Part shown: piece after piece, positions 8,125 through 16,947 of the stretch
Numbering within the stretch: the first letter of the stretch is position 1
How the letters are laid out: each line of letters begins with the position of its first letter
From: Mycobacterium sp. 141
GTDB lineage: Bacteria > Actinomycetota > Actinomycetes > Mycobacteriales > Mycobacteriaceae
Direction: 5' to 3'
DNA: 64,000 bases
NCBI RefSeq assembly: GCF_000382405.1
Contig: NZ_KB908271.1
Span: 31,346-95,345 of the forward strand
The notes under the pieces: model-generated
The model's database searches: none
Told to the model about the DNA's origin: nothing
What the model saw: only the letters and a program-made list of their open reading frames with translations
Translations under genes and position numbers: made by a program

Positions 8125-8447
8125 GTGATCGCGGTGCCGTCACCGTCGAGGCGGCTTTTGCGACGGCCGCGCTCGTGGTGGTCCTTTCCCTGTGTCTGGC
8201 CGGGCTCAGCGCCGTGTCGATGCAGGTGCGTTGTGTCGACGCGGCGCGGGAGGCCGCCCGGCTTGCGGCCCGTGGCGATGACCGGTCGGCCGGCGAGGTG
8301 GCGCAGCGAATTGCACCGCGACAAGCAGTGGTGCAGCTGCGCCGCGAGGGAGCTCTGGTGGTGGCCCGGGTCAGCGTGTCAGCCACACTGCCGGGGCTCA
8401 CCGTTTCGGCCGAGGCCGCCGCGGCGACCGAGCCCGGGGTGCGGTGA
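8124..8447 (+). CDS. tadE: TadE-like minor pilin (Rv3655c-like), start codon unclear
   Basis: The frame encodes GDRGAVTVEAAFATAALVVVLSL, the pseudopilin-type N-terminus of TadE proteins (R-G-A-V-T-V-E plus a membrane helix), and continues to EPGVR before TGA at 8445. About 107 residues belong to it. No ATG, GTG or TTG exists in this frame between about 7893 and the conserved N-terminus; the nearest in-frame starts are GTG codons at 7887/7890, or GTG codons inside the helix. The given start marks where similarity begins, not a start codon. Translation may depend on coupling to the pilin with an unusual initiation, on frameshifting, or the assembly may have an indel. Confidence 0.75.
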   Translation, partial: GDRGAVTVEAAFATAALVVVLSLCLAGLSAVSMQVRCVDAAREAARLAARGDDRSAGEVAQRIAPRQAVVQLRREGALVVARVSVSATLPGLTVSAEAAAATEPGVR

Positions 8448-8463
8448 GGCTGGTTCGGCCAGT

Positions 8464-8802
8464 GTGCTGGCCGCCGCGATGATCGGTGTGCTCGTCACGT
8501 TCGCGGTCGCCGGTGCATGTCTCGGTGCGGCGGTGACCGCACGGCACCGGGCCCAGGCCGCAGCGGATCTCGGCGCGCTCGCCGCGGCGGGGGCGCTGGC
8601 CGCCGGTCCGCAGGCGGCGTGTGCAAAGGCGGACACGGTCGCGTCGGCGATGCGCACCACGGTGGCGCGGTGCCGCGTCGATGACCTCGATGTGGTGCTC
8701 ACGGTGCACGCAGAGGTCCGGCTCGGCCGCTGGGGCATCGGCCCGGCGAGCGCAGCTGCCCGTGCGGGCCCCGCAGCCGATGGATCGCTGCCGCTACCGT
8801 GA
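8464..8802 (+). CDS. TadG/Rv3654c-like Tad-locus protein, start uncertain
   Basis: About 112 residues from GTG 8464, but the typical family N-terminus EAGSASVLAAAMIGVL already begins at about 8446 in the same frame without a start codon. A membrane helix (AAMIGVLVTFAVAGACLGAAV) is followed by RHRAQAAADLGALAAAGAL, the R-x-x-A-Q-x-A-A-D-L-A-A-L-A-A motif of Rv3654c-type and TadG-type (Flp secretion) proteins, with two cysteines further on. Its TGA (8800-8802) overlaps the GTG of the iron-transporter ATPase gene. Confidence 0.75.
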   Translation: MLAAAMIGVLVTFAVAGACLGAAVTARHRAQAAADLGALAAAGALAAGPQAACAKADTVASAMRTTVARCRVDDLDVVLTVHAEVRLGRWGIGPASAAARAGPAADGSLPLP

Positions 8803-9884
8803 GGCGTGTGCTGAGGGTATGCGGACTCCGCAAGGTTTTCGGGGCGGGTGCTGCTGGGACGGTGGCGCTCGACGAAATCGAGTTGGCGGTGCCGACCGGC
8901 GCTTTCGCGAGCGTGCTCGGGCCGTCGGGCTCGGGCAAGACCACGCTGCTGCGATGTATCGCCGGTTTCGAGCGGCCCGACGCGGGCACGATCACGCTGG
9001 CAGGCCGCGAGCTGGTCACGTCGACCATCCACCTGCGGCCGTACGCCAGGGCCGTGGGGATCGTCCCGCAGGAAGGGGCGCTGTTCCCGCATCTGTCCGT
9101 AGCCGACAACATCGCCTTCGGCCTGAACGGACTGTCCCGGTGGGCACGTCGAGCCCGCGTTGAGCAGCTGCTTGAGATGGTCGGGCTGCCCGCGTTGGGG
9201 GAGCGCCGGCCCGATCAACTTTCCGGTGGCCAACAACAGCGGGTCGCGCTGGCACGGGCACTGGCACCTGAACCGGAGTTGGTGCTCCTCGACGAGCCGT
9301 TCTCGGCGCTCGATGCACAGTTGCGGGTCGAGCTCCGTGAGGAGGTCCGCGACCTGCTTCGCGCGACCGGGGCGACGACATTGCTTGTGACGCACGATCA
9401 GGCCGAGGCCCTGTCCCTGTCGGACCACCTGGTCGTGATGCGGGATGGCCGCGTGGTCGCCGCAGGAGAACCCCGCACGGTCTACGACCATCCGGTGGAC
9501 ACGGAACTCGGCGGTTTCCTGGGGGAGGCGGTCGTGGTTCCCGGCCGGATCAACCGCGATGCAGACGGCGTCCATGCGACGTGCGCACTCGGCCGGCTGC
9601 CGGTCTCCTCCTGGGGAGGCGACGACGATGTGTGCGATGTGCTGGTGCGTCCCGAGCAGATCGGACTGCGGGCGCGTACCGGTGCCGGCGCGTCCACTGC
9701 GGTGATCGGCACCGTCCGTTCGACGTTGTACTTCGGTCACGACGCGTTGCTGCGCGTCACTGTGCCCGGGGTTTCGCAACCGGTGCCCGTGCGGGTGCCG
9801 GGACGGCAGAGCTACCGCGTCGGTGACACGGCCGAACTCGACGTCACGGGCCCGGTGAGTGCGTATCCTCCGGCGGCATACTGA
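8799..9884 (+). CDS. fbpC: Ferric iron ABC transporter, ATP-binding protein
   Basis: 361 residues; GTG 8799 overlaps the preceding stop. Walker A GPSGSGKTTLL, Q-loop PQEGALFPHL, signature LSGGQQQRVALARAL, Walker B LVLLDEPFSALD and H-loop LLVTHDQAEAL are all present. A C-terminal TOBE-like region (about 240-350) is typical of the Fe3+/spermidine/sulfate (CUT1/POPT) group. The FbpA-like and FbpB-like genes that follow make Fe3+ the likely substrate. The gene is coupled to the tad cluster, while an IdeR-like box sits at its stop codon and would control the next two genes. Confidence 0.9.
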   Translation: MRRVLRVCGLRKVFGAGAAGTVALDEIELAVPTGAFASVLGPSGSGKTTLLRCIAGFERPDAGTITLAGRELVTSTIHLRPYARAVGIVPQEGALFPHLSVADNIAFGLNGLSRWARRARVEQLLEMVGLPALGERRPDQLSGGQQQRVALARALAPEPELVLLDEPFSALDAQLRVELREEVRDLLRATGATTLLVTHDQAEALSLSDHLVVMRDGRVVAAGEPRTVYDHPVDTELGGFLGEAVVVPGRINRDADGVHATCALGRLPVSSWGGDDDVCDVLVRPEQIGLRARTGAGASTAVIGTVRSTLYFGHDALLRVTVPGVSQPVPVRVPGRQSYRVGDTAELDVTGPVSAYPPAAY

Positions 9885-9900
9885 GGTTCGCCTACCCTAA
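9882..9900 (+). promoter_or_regulatory. IdeR/DtxR iron box upstream of fbpA
   Basis: The 19 bases match the IdeR consensus TWAGGTWAGSCTWACCTWA at 16 positions by hand alignment. The site overlaps the fbpC stop codon and lies about 75 bp before the fbpA ATG. IdeR bound to Fe2+ would repress fbpA-fbpB when iron is plentiful. Confidence 0.75.
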
Positions 9901-9973
9901 ACCTGTTAGGTTGGGGTCGTTCGGTGTTTGCCGAGCGTTCGACGATCTTCGCCGCAGAAGGGATCGCGCTGCC

Positions 9974-11026
9974 ATGACCTTCCGACGCCTCCCACGCGCG
10001 GGTGCCGTGCTGGCCTCGTTCGTGCTGACCGTGACCCTCGCCGCCTGTGGTGGCGGGTCGTCCGGCGGATCGCAGAATCCGGGTGATGTCACCCTGACGG
10101 TCTACAGCGATCAGCACGCTGACCTCGTGAAGGGATTGACCGAGGAATACACCAAGCAGACCGGCGTCAAGTTCAACGTTCAGAACGATGCTTCCTTCGG
10201 CCAGATCCAGGCCGAGGGCGCTGCCACCAAAGCAGACGTGTTCCTCTCCGAGGATCCGGCGCCTGTGGCCGAACTCGGCGCGGCCGGACTCCTGAACCCC
10301 GTCGAACCCGCGACTCTCGGTCAAGTGCGACCCGGCCTGAGTTCGGGCAAGGGACTGTGGGTCGCCTACGCAGCACGCGCCCGGGTGCTCTACTACAACC
10401 CCCGCGAGATCAGCGTCGATCAGCTGCCCAAGACGCTGAACGACATCATTGCGCCGCAGTACAAGGGGAAGTTCGCCTGGGCCCCGTCGGGGGCGTTCGT
10501 GGCGACCACCCAGTACCTCATCTCCACCAATGGTGAACCCGCCACGCGGACCTTCCTCGAAGGCATCAAGGCCAACGGCGTCAACGAGCACAAGAACGGC
10601 AACGTCCGTGACACCGTCGAGGCCGGTAAACACGCCATGGGACTGTCGAATCACTACTACTGGTGGGTCCTGGCGAACGAGAAGGGCGGCCCGGACAAGC
10701 TGACCTCGAAGATCTACCACTTCCCCGAGGTGGATCCGGGCAACCTCATCCTGTCTTCCGGTGCGGGCGTGCTGAAGTCGAGCAAGAACGCCGAGGCGGC
10801 CCAGAAATTCCTGGCCTGGTTGACCTCGAAGGACGGGGGACAGCACCTCATCGCCACCGCGCCTGCAGACGTATCCGAGGCCCAATACCCAGTAGCGCCA
10901 GGCGTTTCCAGTTCTATCGCCGGTGATCTCAGTGAGATTCAGTCACCGCCTTTCGATATGGACCAGCTGGCGAACTCGTCGCAGGCCGAGGACCTGCTTA
11001 AGCAACTCGGTATGTCCAGCGGATGA
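9974..11026 (+). CDS. fbpA: Ferric iron ABC transporter substrate-binding lipoprotein
   Basis: 350 residues from ATG 9974; an in-frame upstream start at 9911 would overlap the regulatory region. The signal peptide ends in the lipobox LAAC with Cys25. The mature protein is a type-2 periplasmic-binding fold that begins DVTLTVYSDQHADLVKGL. It carries the adjacent tyrosine pair HYYWW (near residue 221), as in FbpA proteins, where two tyrosines hold Fe3+. It would deliver iron to FbpB/FbpC at the cell membrane. ATGA overlap with fbpB. Confidence 0.92.
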   Translation: MTFRRLPRAGAVLASFVLTVTLAACGGGSSGGSQNPGDVTLTVYSDQHADLVKGLTEEYTKQTGVKFNVQNDASFGQIQAEGAATKADVFLSEDPAPVAELGAAGLLNPVEPATLGQVRPGLSSGKGLWVAYAARARVLYYNPREISVDQLPKTLNDIIAPQYKGKFAWAPSGAFVATTQYLISTNGEPATRTFLEGIKANGVNEHKNGNVRDTVEAGKHAMGLSNHYYWWVLANEKGGPDKLTSKIYHFPEVDPGNLILSSGAGVLKSSKNAEAAQKFLAWLTSKDGGQHLIATAPADVSEAQYPVAPGVSSSIAGDLSEIQSPPFDMDQLANSSQAEDLLKQLGMSSG

Positions 11027-12630
11027 TTTCCGGTCGGTATCGGGCCCGTCCGACGGCGGCTGCGCTGTGCGCGGCCGCCGTCGGTGTCATCTCGCTCGTA
11101 CCCGTCGGCTATCTGTTTCTCACCGGAATCTCGTTGGCGGACATCGCCGAACAATTCCGTTATCCGGCGACGGCCGCTGCGCTGTGGCAGACGATCGGCC
11201 TGACGCTGTTGATCTGCGCGTTGACCGCCGTGCTCGGGGTCGTGTGTGCGTTGCTCGTGGTTCGCACGACCCTGCCGTATCCCCGGTTCTTCACCGTGGT
11301 GTTCGCGATGCCGCTGGCAGTGCCGGGATTCGTCGCCGCCTATGCCGCGTATTCCACCGAACTCACCTACGCCCCGAGGTTGGGGTTCGTGACCAGCCTC
11401 GGCGGTGCGGCCCTGGTGATCGCCCTGACGTTGTATCCGTATGTGTTCCTGCCCGCCGTCATTGCGTTGCGCAACATCGACCCGGCGTTGGAAGAGGTTG
11501 TCGCAAGCCTGCGGCGGCGTCGAAGCGCCGTACTGGTCGGGGTCATCCTGCCGGGGCTGCGCCCGGCGCTCGCCGTGGGTCTGTTGATCGTCGCCCTACA
11601 CGTGCTGGCCGAGTACGGCGCCATGGTCCAGCTCGGCCGCAGCACCCTGACCACCAAGATCATGGCCGAGATGATCGACTATGCCGACTATCGGTCGGCA
11701 CGCTCGCTGTCGCTGGTCCTGATGGCATTGGCAGCGGCCGTGCTGCTGTTCACTCAGGTCCTCAACGGGCGCAACCGGAGTGGTGACGTCGCGCGCGGGG
11801 TCGCGCGACCCCCGCAGCGCATTTCCCTCGGATGGTTACGCGTGCCCGCAGTGCTGTTCGGTCTTGCTGTGCTGTTGGCCGCGGTGGCGCCCACGGTGTA
11901 CATGACGCTGCGCGGCCTGACGGTTTCCGGCCGGACGGTCGGCGTGGACTGGGGAGTGGTCGGCACCGCGGTGGGTACCACGCTGGGCTACGCCGTCGCC
12001 GCCGCATTGGTGGCGACCGTGATCGCTCTTCCGGTCAGCTGGTCGGTGGTGCGCAGGCCCGGCCTGGCTGCCACGTTGAGCGAGCGCGCGGTCTGGCTCG
12101 CGCATGCCATCCCGAGTGCCATCCTGGCGTTGGCACTGGTGTACCTGACCATCCGGCTCGTTCCGGCCGTCTACAAAACTCCGGTGGTGCTGATCGCCGC
12201 ATACGTGGTGCTGTTCGTGCCGCTGGCCGTCGCCAATCAGCGCGTCGGACTCGACGCCGCGCGCCGCACCTACGACGACGTTGCGGCGTCCCTCGGTGCC
12301 ACCCCCGGCCGGGCGTTCGTGCGTGTCACGCTGCCACTGGCCATGCCCGGGTTCAGCGCGGGGGCACTCTTGGTCGCGTTGGACGCCAGCAAGGAACTCA
12401 CCACGACGCTGATCCTGATCCCGTTCAATGCCCACACCCTCTCGACTGAGCTGTGGGCCACCACAAACGGCGAATCACTGGACTTCAGCGCTGCCGCCCC
12501 GTACGCGGGCATGTTGGTACTGCTCGGTATCCCACCGGTCTACTTTCTCGTCCGGAACACGTTGCGCCACACCAATACGACGCCGAACACGCACATCCTC
12601 GAAACTCGGTTGCTCGAAACCGCTTCTTAG
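11023..12630 (+). CDS. fbpB: Ferric iron ABC transporter permease
   Basis: 535 residues with about twelve membrane segments: two fused BPD_transp_1 halves. Each half shows an EAA-type loop facing the ATPase (EEVVASLRRRRSAVLVGVIL near residues 157-176 and DDVAASLGATPGRAFVRVTL near 420-440). The length and two-half layout fit the FbpB/SfuB group. ATG 11023 overlaps the fbpA stop. The stop codon overlaps that of the convergent gene (TTAG at 12627-12630), leaving no room for a terminator between them. Confidence 0.92.
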   Translation: MISGRYRARPTAAALCAAAVGVISLVPVGYLFLTGISLADIAEQFRYPATAAALWQTIGLTLLICALTAVLGVVCALLVVRTTLPYPRFFTVVFAMPLAVPGFVAAYAAYSTELTYAPRLGFVTSLGGAALVIALTLYPYVFLPAVIALRNIDPALEEVVASLRRRRSAVLVGVILPGLRPALAVGLLIVALHVLAEYGAMVQLGRSTLTTKIMAEMIDYADYRSARSLSLVLMALAAAVLLFTQVLNGRNRSGDVARGVARPPQRISLGWLRVPAVLFGLAVLLAAVAPTVYMTLRGLTVSGRTVGVDWGVVGTAVGTTLGYAVAAALVATVIALPVSWSVVRRPGLAATLSERAVWLAHAIPSAILALALVYLTIRLVPAVYKTPVVLIAAYVVLFVPLAVANQRVGLDAARRTYDDVAASLGATPGRAFVRVTLPLAMPGFSAGALLVALDASKELTTTLILIPFNAHTLSTELWATTNGESLDFSAAAPYAGMLVLLGIPPVYFLVRNTLRHTNTTPNTHILETRLLETAS

Positions 12631-13652
12631 CCAATCTCGTCCAGGTCGGCGGCGGCGAGCTCGGATTCGGTCGGTAGTCGCAGTGCCACGAGGCCGGCGA
12701 AGGTGCCCGGTTCGAGCTCGATTCGGTTGATGGTCAAGTGGATCGGAATCCAGCCGCCATCGGGCCTGCGCATCCGCAGCACCGCGGAGGCCATGCCGCC
12801 GACGAATTCGGTTGCCATCGTGGCCATGTGGCGGGCATCGGCGGGGTGTACCAGCGAGGTCCCGCCGTCGGGGCTGCGCCAATCGATGAAAGGTGTCGGT
12901 TCATCGAGCCACTTCAACAACTTCCAGTTCTTGAGGTCGATCAGGGCCCTGTGCACGCCGGGACGGGCGAGCCCGGCGAGGATGCGTTGCGCCAGGTGAT
13001 CGGCGGCGACCACCTGGCCGTCACGTTCACTGCGCCAGTTCATCGCGCGGCAGATCAAGTGCTCTGTGCCGTCGTCCTCGGATTCGTACGCCACGCGAGC
13101 CACAAACCCGACGGCGCTCGGCTCGCCCCGGAAATCGGTGACATCCCACGTGGTGCAGAGAGTGTTGCCGGGCTCCGGTTTTATTGTCATCGACAACACT
13201 TTCGTCTCGCTGGCGTTGAGATCCCTGGTGGGCAGGTCGTCGGCAAACGCCCGGCCGTGGGTCGCCTCGGTATCGGGATTCATCCCGCCGTTGCGGATGG
13301 ATTCCGCGGTATCGGTGGCGACGCCAGTCGTCAGGTCCCATTTCAGCGGGCCGGGGATGGGTCGTTCAGGTGGCTCGACATCGACTGGACCGACCCAGAC
13401 GTGCACGCCGTGAATCCGTCCGTCGGACATCCGCACCACCTCGGTGCGGATCACGCGATCGTTCTTCGAGGTCATGGTGCTGAGGCCTTGACCTGTACGC
13501 ACGGTCTCCCCGATCGCGCTCTGGATCGCTGTCAGGTTGGGGTTGCGGCGCAGGAACACACTGATCGGAACGAGGTTCTTCGTCTGAGAACCTCTGGCGA
13601 CCACGGCGGGTTCGCTGCCCAGTGTCTCCACGAGCAGCCAGTCGTGGGTCAT
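12627..13652 (-). CDS. Triple sensor-domain protein (Rv3651-like, GAF-PAS-PAS)
   Basis: 341 residues from ATG 13652. The ORF is open to 13697, but MTHDWLLVETLG is the usual start of this mycobacterial family. Rv3651 of M. tuberculosis has a crystal structure with one GAF-like and two PAS-like domains and no output domain. Here the N-terminal domain is about 1-110, the middle one about 110-230, and the C-terminal PAS about 230-335 (NWKLLKWLDEPTPFIDWRS...IHLTINRIEL). The ligand and partner are unknown. No enzymatic motif is visible. Confidence 0.85.
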   Translation of the reverse strand: MTHDWLLVETLGSEPAVVARGSQTKNLVPISVFLRRNPNLTAIQSAIGETVRTGQGLSTMTSKNDRVIRTEVVRMSDGRIHGVHVWVGPVDVEPPERPIPGPLKWDLTTGVATDTAESIRNGGMNPDTEATHGRAFADDLPTRDLNASETKVLSMTIKPEPGNTLCTTWDVTDFRGEPSAVGFVARVAYESEDDGTEHLICRAMNWRSERDGQVVAADHLAQRILAGLARPGVHRALIDLKNWKLLKWLDEPTPFIDWRSPDGGTSLVHPADARHMATMATEFVGGMASAVLRMRRPDGGWIPIHLTINRIELEPGTFAGLVALRLPTESELAAADLDEIG

Positions 13653-13951
13653 GGCGGGCATTTTACCGATGGGTGGTTTCCGCATCGCTGTCGCCACAGC
13701 AACGATGAAATCTGTTGCGATCAGCCCGAGGCGCCGTCATATATGACCTGTGAACAGGCAGTCAGGTTGCAAACATGAGTGGATTCAAGTAGTTTGCCAC
13801 TGCACCCGAGCCCGGGATTGAGAACGGATCGTGTTGTCCGACCGTTCGTTGCAAAGTCTGTGTGTTTCGGCGTGCCCGCCCGGGTAACGAGTTGTCGATC
13901 CGTGCAGTCGACTGTCGAGGGGTCGGTCGTCGTCGCGGTTCGGGAGCACGT
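13653..13951. other. Intergenic region without a supported gene
   Basis: 299 bp between the helicase stop and the Rv3651-like start (both minus strand). M. tuberculosis has a PE gene here; I see no PE-type ORF. A TCATATATGA palindrome near 13738-13747 could be part of the promoter for the sensor protein. Nothing else can be supported. Confidence 0.5.
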
Positions 13952-16345
13952 TCAGGCACTACTCAGCGCGCCGAGCACCAGGCGAAGTACCCGCACCGCG
14001 CCCGCTTTGTCGAGTGGATCGTTACCGTTGCCGCACTTCGGTGATTGGACGCACGACGGACAACCGTGCGGGCACTCACATGCCTCGATCGCCGCGGCCG
14101 TCGCGCCCCACCAGGCGCTCAACTGGCGGAAGCCGCGGTCGGCGAATCCCGCCCCGCCCGGGTAGCCGTCGTAGACGAAGATCGCGGGCAGTCCGGCGAC
14201 ACCGGCCGGACCGACCGGCGTTGACACTCCACCGATATCGCCGCGGTCGCAACTGGCCACCAGCGGTAGTAGGCCGATCGCGGCATGTTCGGCGGCATGA
14301 AGTGCCCCCGGCGTCGTCAACGCATCAATACCGTTGTGTTCCAATGCATCCGGTGTGATCGTGCACATCACTGCCATGGTTTCCAAGGTGCTGATAGGCA
14401 TGTCGAGTTCGACGAAATCGATCACCTCGCCGTCGAGCCCCCGACGCAGATAGCCAACCACGCTGTTGCTCACCGATACCGGCACGAGCCCCACCGTCAC
14501 CGGCCCGTATGTGCTGCGTTCGCCCGGGCCGGTGAGGGCAATGTCGGTGATCTCCCGGGCGTAGGTACGGTAATCGGGGTCGGCGGCGTGCACGAATGCG
14601 ATGCCGTCTTCGAAATCCAGCGAGTCGACCAGATAGCTGTCACCCTGGTGCAGATACACCGCGCCGGGATGTATCGACGAGGCCGCCTGACCGGCTCCGG
14701 TGCTGCCCAGCATCCGGCCGGTGTCGGCTTCCAGGATGGCGATCTGCCCGCCGATGGAGCCGCGGATGTCCACCGCGGGATGCGGATCGGCGCCGGGAGT
14801 GGGGAAGTAGCTGCCCGCCCGCCGGCGCAGCAAGCCGTCGTCGACGAGCGCCGCAGCGACCGGTTCGGCGTCCCATCTGCGCACCTCGGCATCGGTCAAC
14901 GGGAGTTCGACTGCGGCGCACAGCAGTTGGGGCCCGAGCACATATGGGTTGGTCGGGTCGATGACGACCCGCTCGATCGGCCTGTCCAACAGCGTGCCCG
15001 GATGGTGCACCAGGTAGGTGTCCAGCGGGTCGTCGCGCGCGATCAACACGATCAGTGCGCCCTGCCCGCGCCGCCCCGACCGGCCGGCTTGCTGCCAGAA
15101 CGACGTGACCGTGCCGGGAAAGCCGGCCAGCACCACCGCGTCCAGGCCTGCGATGTCGATCCCGAGCTCGAGCGCATTGGTGGTGGCCACCCCGCGCAGC
15201 CGTCCGTCGGCCAACGCGCGTTCCAGCTCTCGCCGGTCCTCGGCGAGATAACCGGCCCGGTAGGACGCGACCCGCTCGGCCAGCTCCGGCGCGGTTTCTG
15301 CCAAACGGGCCCTGGCGCCCAGTGCGGTGAGCTCGGCGCCTCGGCGTGACCGTACGAAAGTGAGGGTGCGGGCGCCCTCCTCGACCAGATCGGCCATCAC
15401 CCGGGCGGCCTCGGCGCCGGCCGAGCGCCGCACCGGCGCGCCGTTCTCGCCCACCAGATCGGGCAGCAGCGCCGGTTCCCACAGGGCGATGGTGCGCGCG
15501 CCCTGAGGAGATGCGTCGTCGGTCACGGCCGCGACGGTTTGGCCGATGAGCTCGGCGGCGGTGTCGGCTGGTGCGGAGGTGGTGGCGCTGGCGAAGATCA
15601 CCGTCGGCGTGGCATCGCTGGGCGAGTACCGCTCGCACAGCCGCAGCAGCCGGCGCAGCACCATCGCCACATTCGATCCGAAAATACCGCGGTAGTAGTG
15701 GCATTCGTCGACGACCACAAACTTCAGATTGCGCAGGAACACCGCCCAGCGGGCATGGTTGCGCAACAGTGACAGGTGGATCATGTCGGGGTTGGAGAAG
15801 ATCCACCGCGACCGCTCGCGGGCGAAGCGGCGCACCTCGGTGGGGCTGTCGCCGTCGTAGGACACCGGCGCGACATCCCGCAGTGCGGTGATGCTTTCGG
15901 TCAGGGTGTGGGCCGTGCGCAGTTGGTCGTGGCCGAGCGCCTTGGTCGGGGACAGGTACAGCACCCGGGCCCGTGGATCTGTGGCCAAGGTGGACAGGAT
16001 CGGCAGCTGGTACGCCAGCGACTTGCCTGACGCGGTGCCGGTCGAGATGACCACATGCCGGCCGTCGTGAGCCAGTTGGGCCGCGGCGAGCTGGTGCGCC
16101 CATGGCGCGGTGATACCGCGATCACGGAGCGCCCGCACCACATCTGGATCCGCCCATGGCGGCCACTCGGCCGGGCGCCCCGGACGCGGGGGTAAGTCGG
16201 CGACGTGACGCAATGGGTGCTCGTCGGCGGGTGTGCCCTCGACCGCGCAGGCAAGGAGTTCACGGCCAAACCCCGATTGCTCCTCGCGTCCCCTACTTGA
16301 CTGCTCCTCGCGTCCGCGGCCGAAATCCGCCCCCCGATCCGACAC
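13952..16345 (-). CDS. DEAD/DEAH-box helicase with DUF1998 (Rv3649-like)
   Basis: 797 residues starting at GTG 16345, which is preceded by a perfect AGGAGG seven bases upstream; the longer ORF to 16651 lacks a better start. Motifs: Q-like WAHQ, Walker A ISTGTASGKSLAYQLPIL, DEAH-type box VVDECHYYRG, SAT (FASATTSAP), motif V TNALELGIDIAGLDAVVLAGFPG and motif VI QQAGRSGRRGQ. The C-terminal DUF1998 region has a four-cysteine cluster (CECPHGCPSC...CGNGNDPLDK), as in MrfA/Hrq1-like helicases, a group linked to DNA repair. The N-terminus carries two copies of an eight-residue GREEQS repeat encoded by a dispersed DNA repeat. Confidence 0.93.
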   Translation of the reverse strand: MSDRGADFGRGREEQSSRGREEQSGFGRELLACAVEGTPADEHPLRHVADLPPRPGRPAEWPPWADPDVVRALRDRGITAPWAHQLAAAQLAHDGRHVVISTGTASGKSLAYQLPILSTLATDPRARVLYLSPTKALGHDQLRTAHTLTESITALRDVAPVSYDGDSPTEVRRFARERSRWIFSNPDMIHLSLLRNHARWAVFLRNLKFVVVDECHYYRGIFGSNVAMVLRRLLRLCERYSPSDATPTVIFASATTSAPADTAAELIGQTVAAVTDDASPQGARTIALWEPALLPDLVGENGAPVRRSAGAEAARVMADLVEEGARTLTFVRSRRGAELTALGARARLAETAPELAERVASYRAGYLAEDRRELERALADGRLRGVATTNALELGIDIAGLDAVVLAGFPGTVTSFWQQAGRSGRRGQGALIVLIARDDPLDTYLVHHPGTLLDRPIERVVIDPTNPYVLGPQLLCAAVELPLTDAEVRRWDAEPVAAALVDDGLLRRRAGSYFPTPGADPHPAVDIRGSIGGQIAILEADTGRMLGSTGAGQAASSIHPGAVYLHQGDSYLVDSLDFEDGIAFVHAADPDYRTYAREITDIALTGPGERSTYGPVTVGLVPVSVSNSVVGYLRRGLDGEVIDFVELDMPISTLETMAVMCTITPDALEHNGIDALTTPGALHAAEHAAIGLLPLVASCDRGDIGGVSTPVGPAGVAGLPAIFVYDGYPGGAGFADRGFRQLSAWWGATAAAIEACECPHGCPSCVQSPKCGNGNDPLDKAGAVRVLRLVLGALSSA
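16268..16315 (-). repeat. Short tandem repeat, copy A (period 24), inside helicase N-terminus
   Basis: Two units on the minus strand with the core ACGCGAGGAGCA, encoding GREEQSSR/GREEQSGF in frame. A 21-base stretch at 16268-16288 is identical to 44832-44852 in the DUF2342 gene. See the finding on the repeat family. Confidence 0.85.
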
Positions 16346-16644
16346 CCCGTGACCTCCTGAAACGCGCTCCGGGACGCGTCGCCCGGCGTTGTAAACGAAT
16401 TGTTCACCACACAGTGCACGTCGAGACTGTCGCACCAGCGGAGAACGTGATTGACTGATCACGGTCGCAGCTTCTGTGTTTGTTACTCGCACTCGCAGGA
16501 TCGTCGTTGCGATCGCGGTTCCTGCGAGGGTTGTAGGTCGGGTCAGTTCCGACGACACACGCGTTGGTATGGCGGTCGGAACGGGCCCGGTACGCCGGAA
16601 GTCGGTGGACCGCACCCGGTAAGAAGAGAAGGAAAGAACGAAAG

Positions 16645-16848
16645 ATGCCACAGGGAACTGTGAAGTGGTTCAACGCGGAGAAGGGCTTCGGCTTCATCGC
16701 CCCCGAGGACGGCTCTGCCGACGTGTTTGTCCACTACACGGAAATCCAGGGTAGCGGCTTCCGCACCCTGGAGGAGAACCAGAAGGTTGAGTTCGAGGTC
16801 GGCCAGAGCCCCAAGGGGCCGCAGGCCACGGGTGTTCGGGCCGTCTGA
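16645..16848 (+). CDS. cspA: Cold shock protein CspA
   Basis: 67 residues; the Shine-Dalgarno AGAAGGAAAG precedes ATG 16645. A complete cold-shock OB domain is present with RNP1 KGFGFIA and RNP2 VFVHYTEI. The start is MPQGTVKWFNAEKGFGFI, as in Rv3648c. It is a single-strand nucleic-acid chaperone of the cytoplasm. The preceding 299 bp hold a long leader or promoter region shared with the divergent helicase. An intrinsic terminator follows at once. Confidence 0.97.
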   Translation: MPQGTVKWFNAEKGFGFIAPEDGSADVFVHYTEIQGSGFRTLEENQKVEFEVGQSPKGPQATGVRAV

Positions 16849-16869
16849 GCCAACCCAAACCTGATAGGA

Positions 16870-16920
16870 CGCCCCCGCGACAAGTCCCACACCGGACACC
16901 CGCGGGGGTGTTCTGCTTTT
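16870..16920 (+). terminator. Intrinsic terminator of cspA
   Basis: Stem CCCCCGCG (16872-16879) with CGCGGGGG (16901-16908), extendable by two pairs, 21-nt loop, then a T-rich tract TGTTCTGCTTTT. Confidence 0.8.
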
Positions 16921-16947
16921 CAAGGTCTGCTGGCTTACTGTCGATTT

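Noticed and set aside
9812..10885. Long open frame antisense to fbpA
   Set aside because: Mirrors fbpA codon structure and would cover the IdeR box; no recognisable protein.
16346..16651. N-terminal extension of the helicase
   Set aside because: GTG 16345 has an ideal AGGAGG; the extension covers the cspA promoter region and reads as low-complexity sequence.
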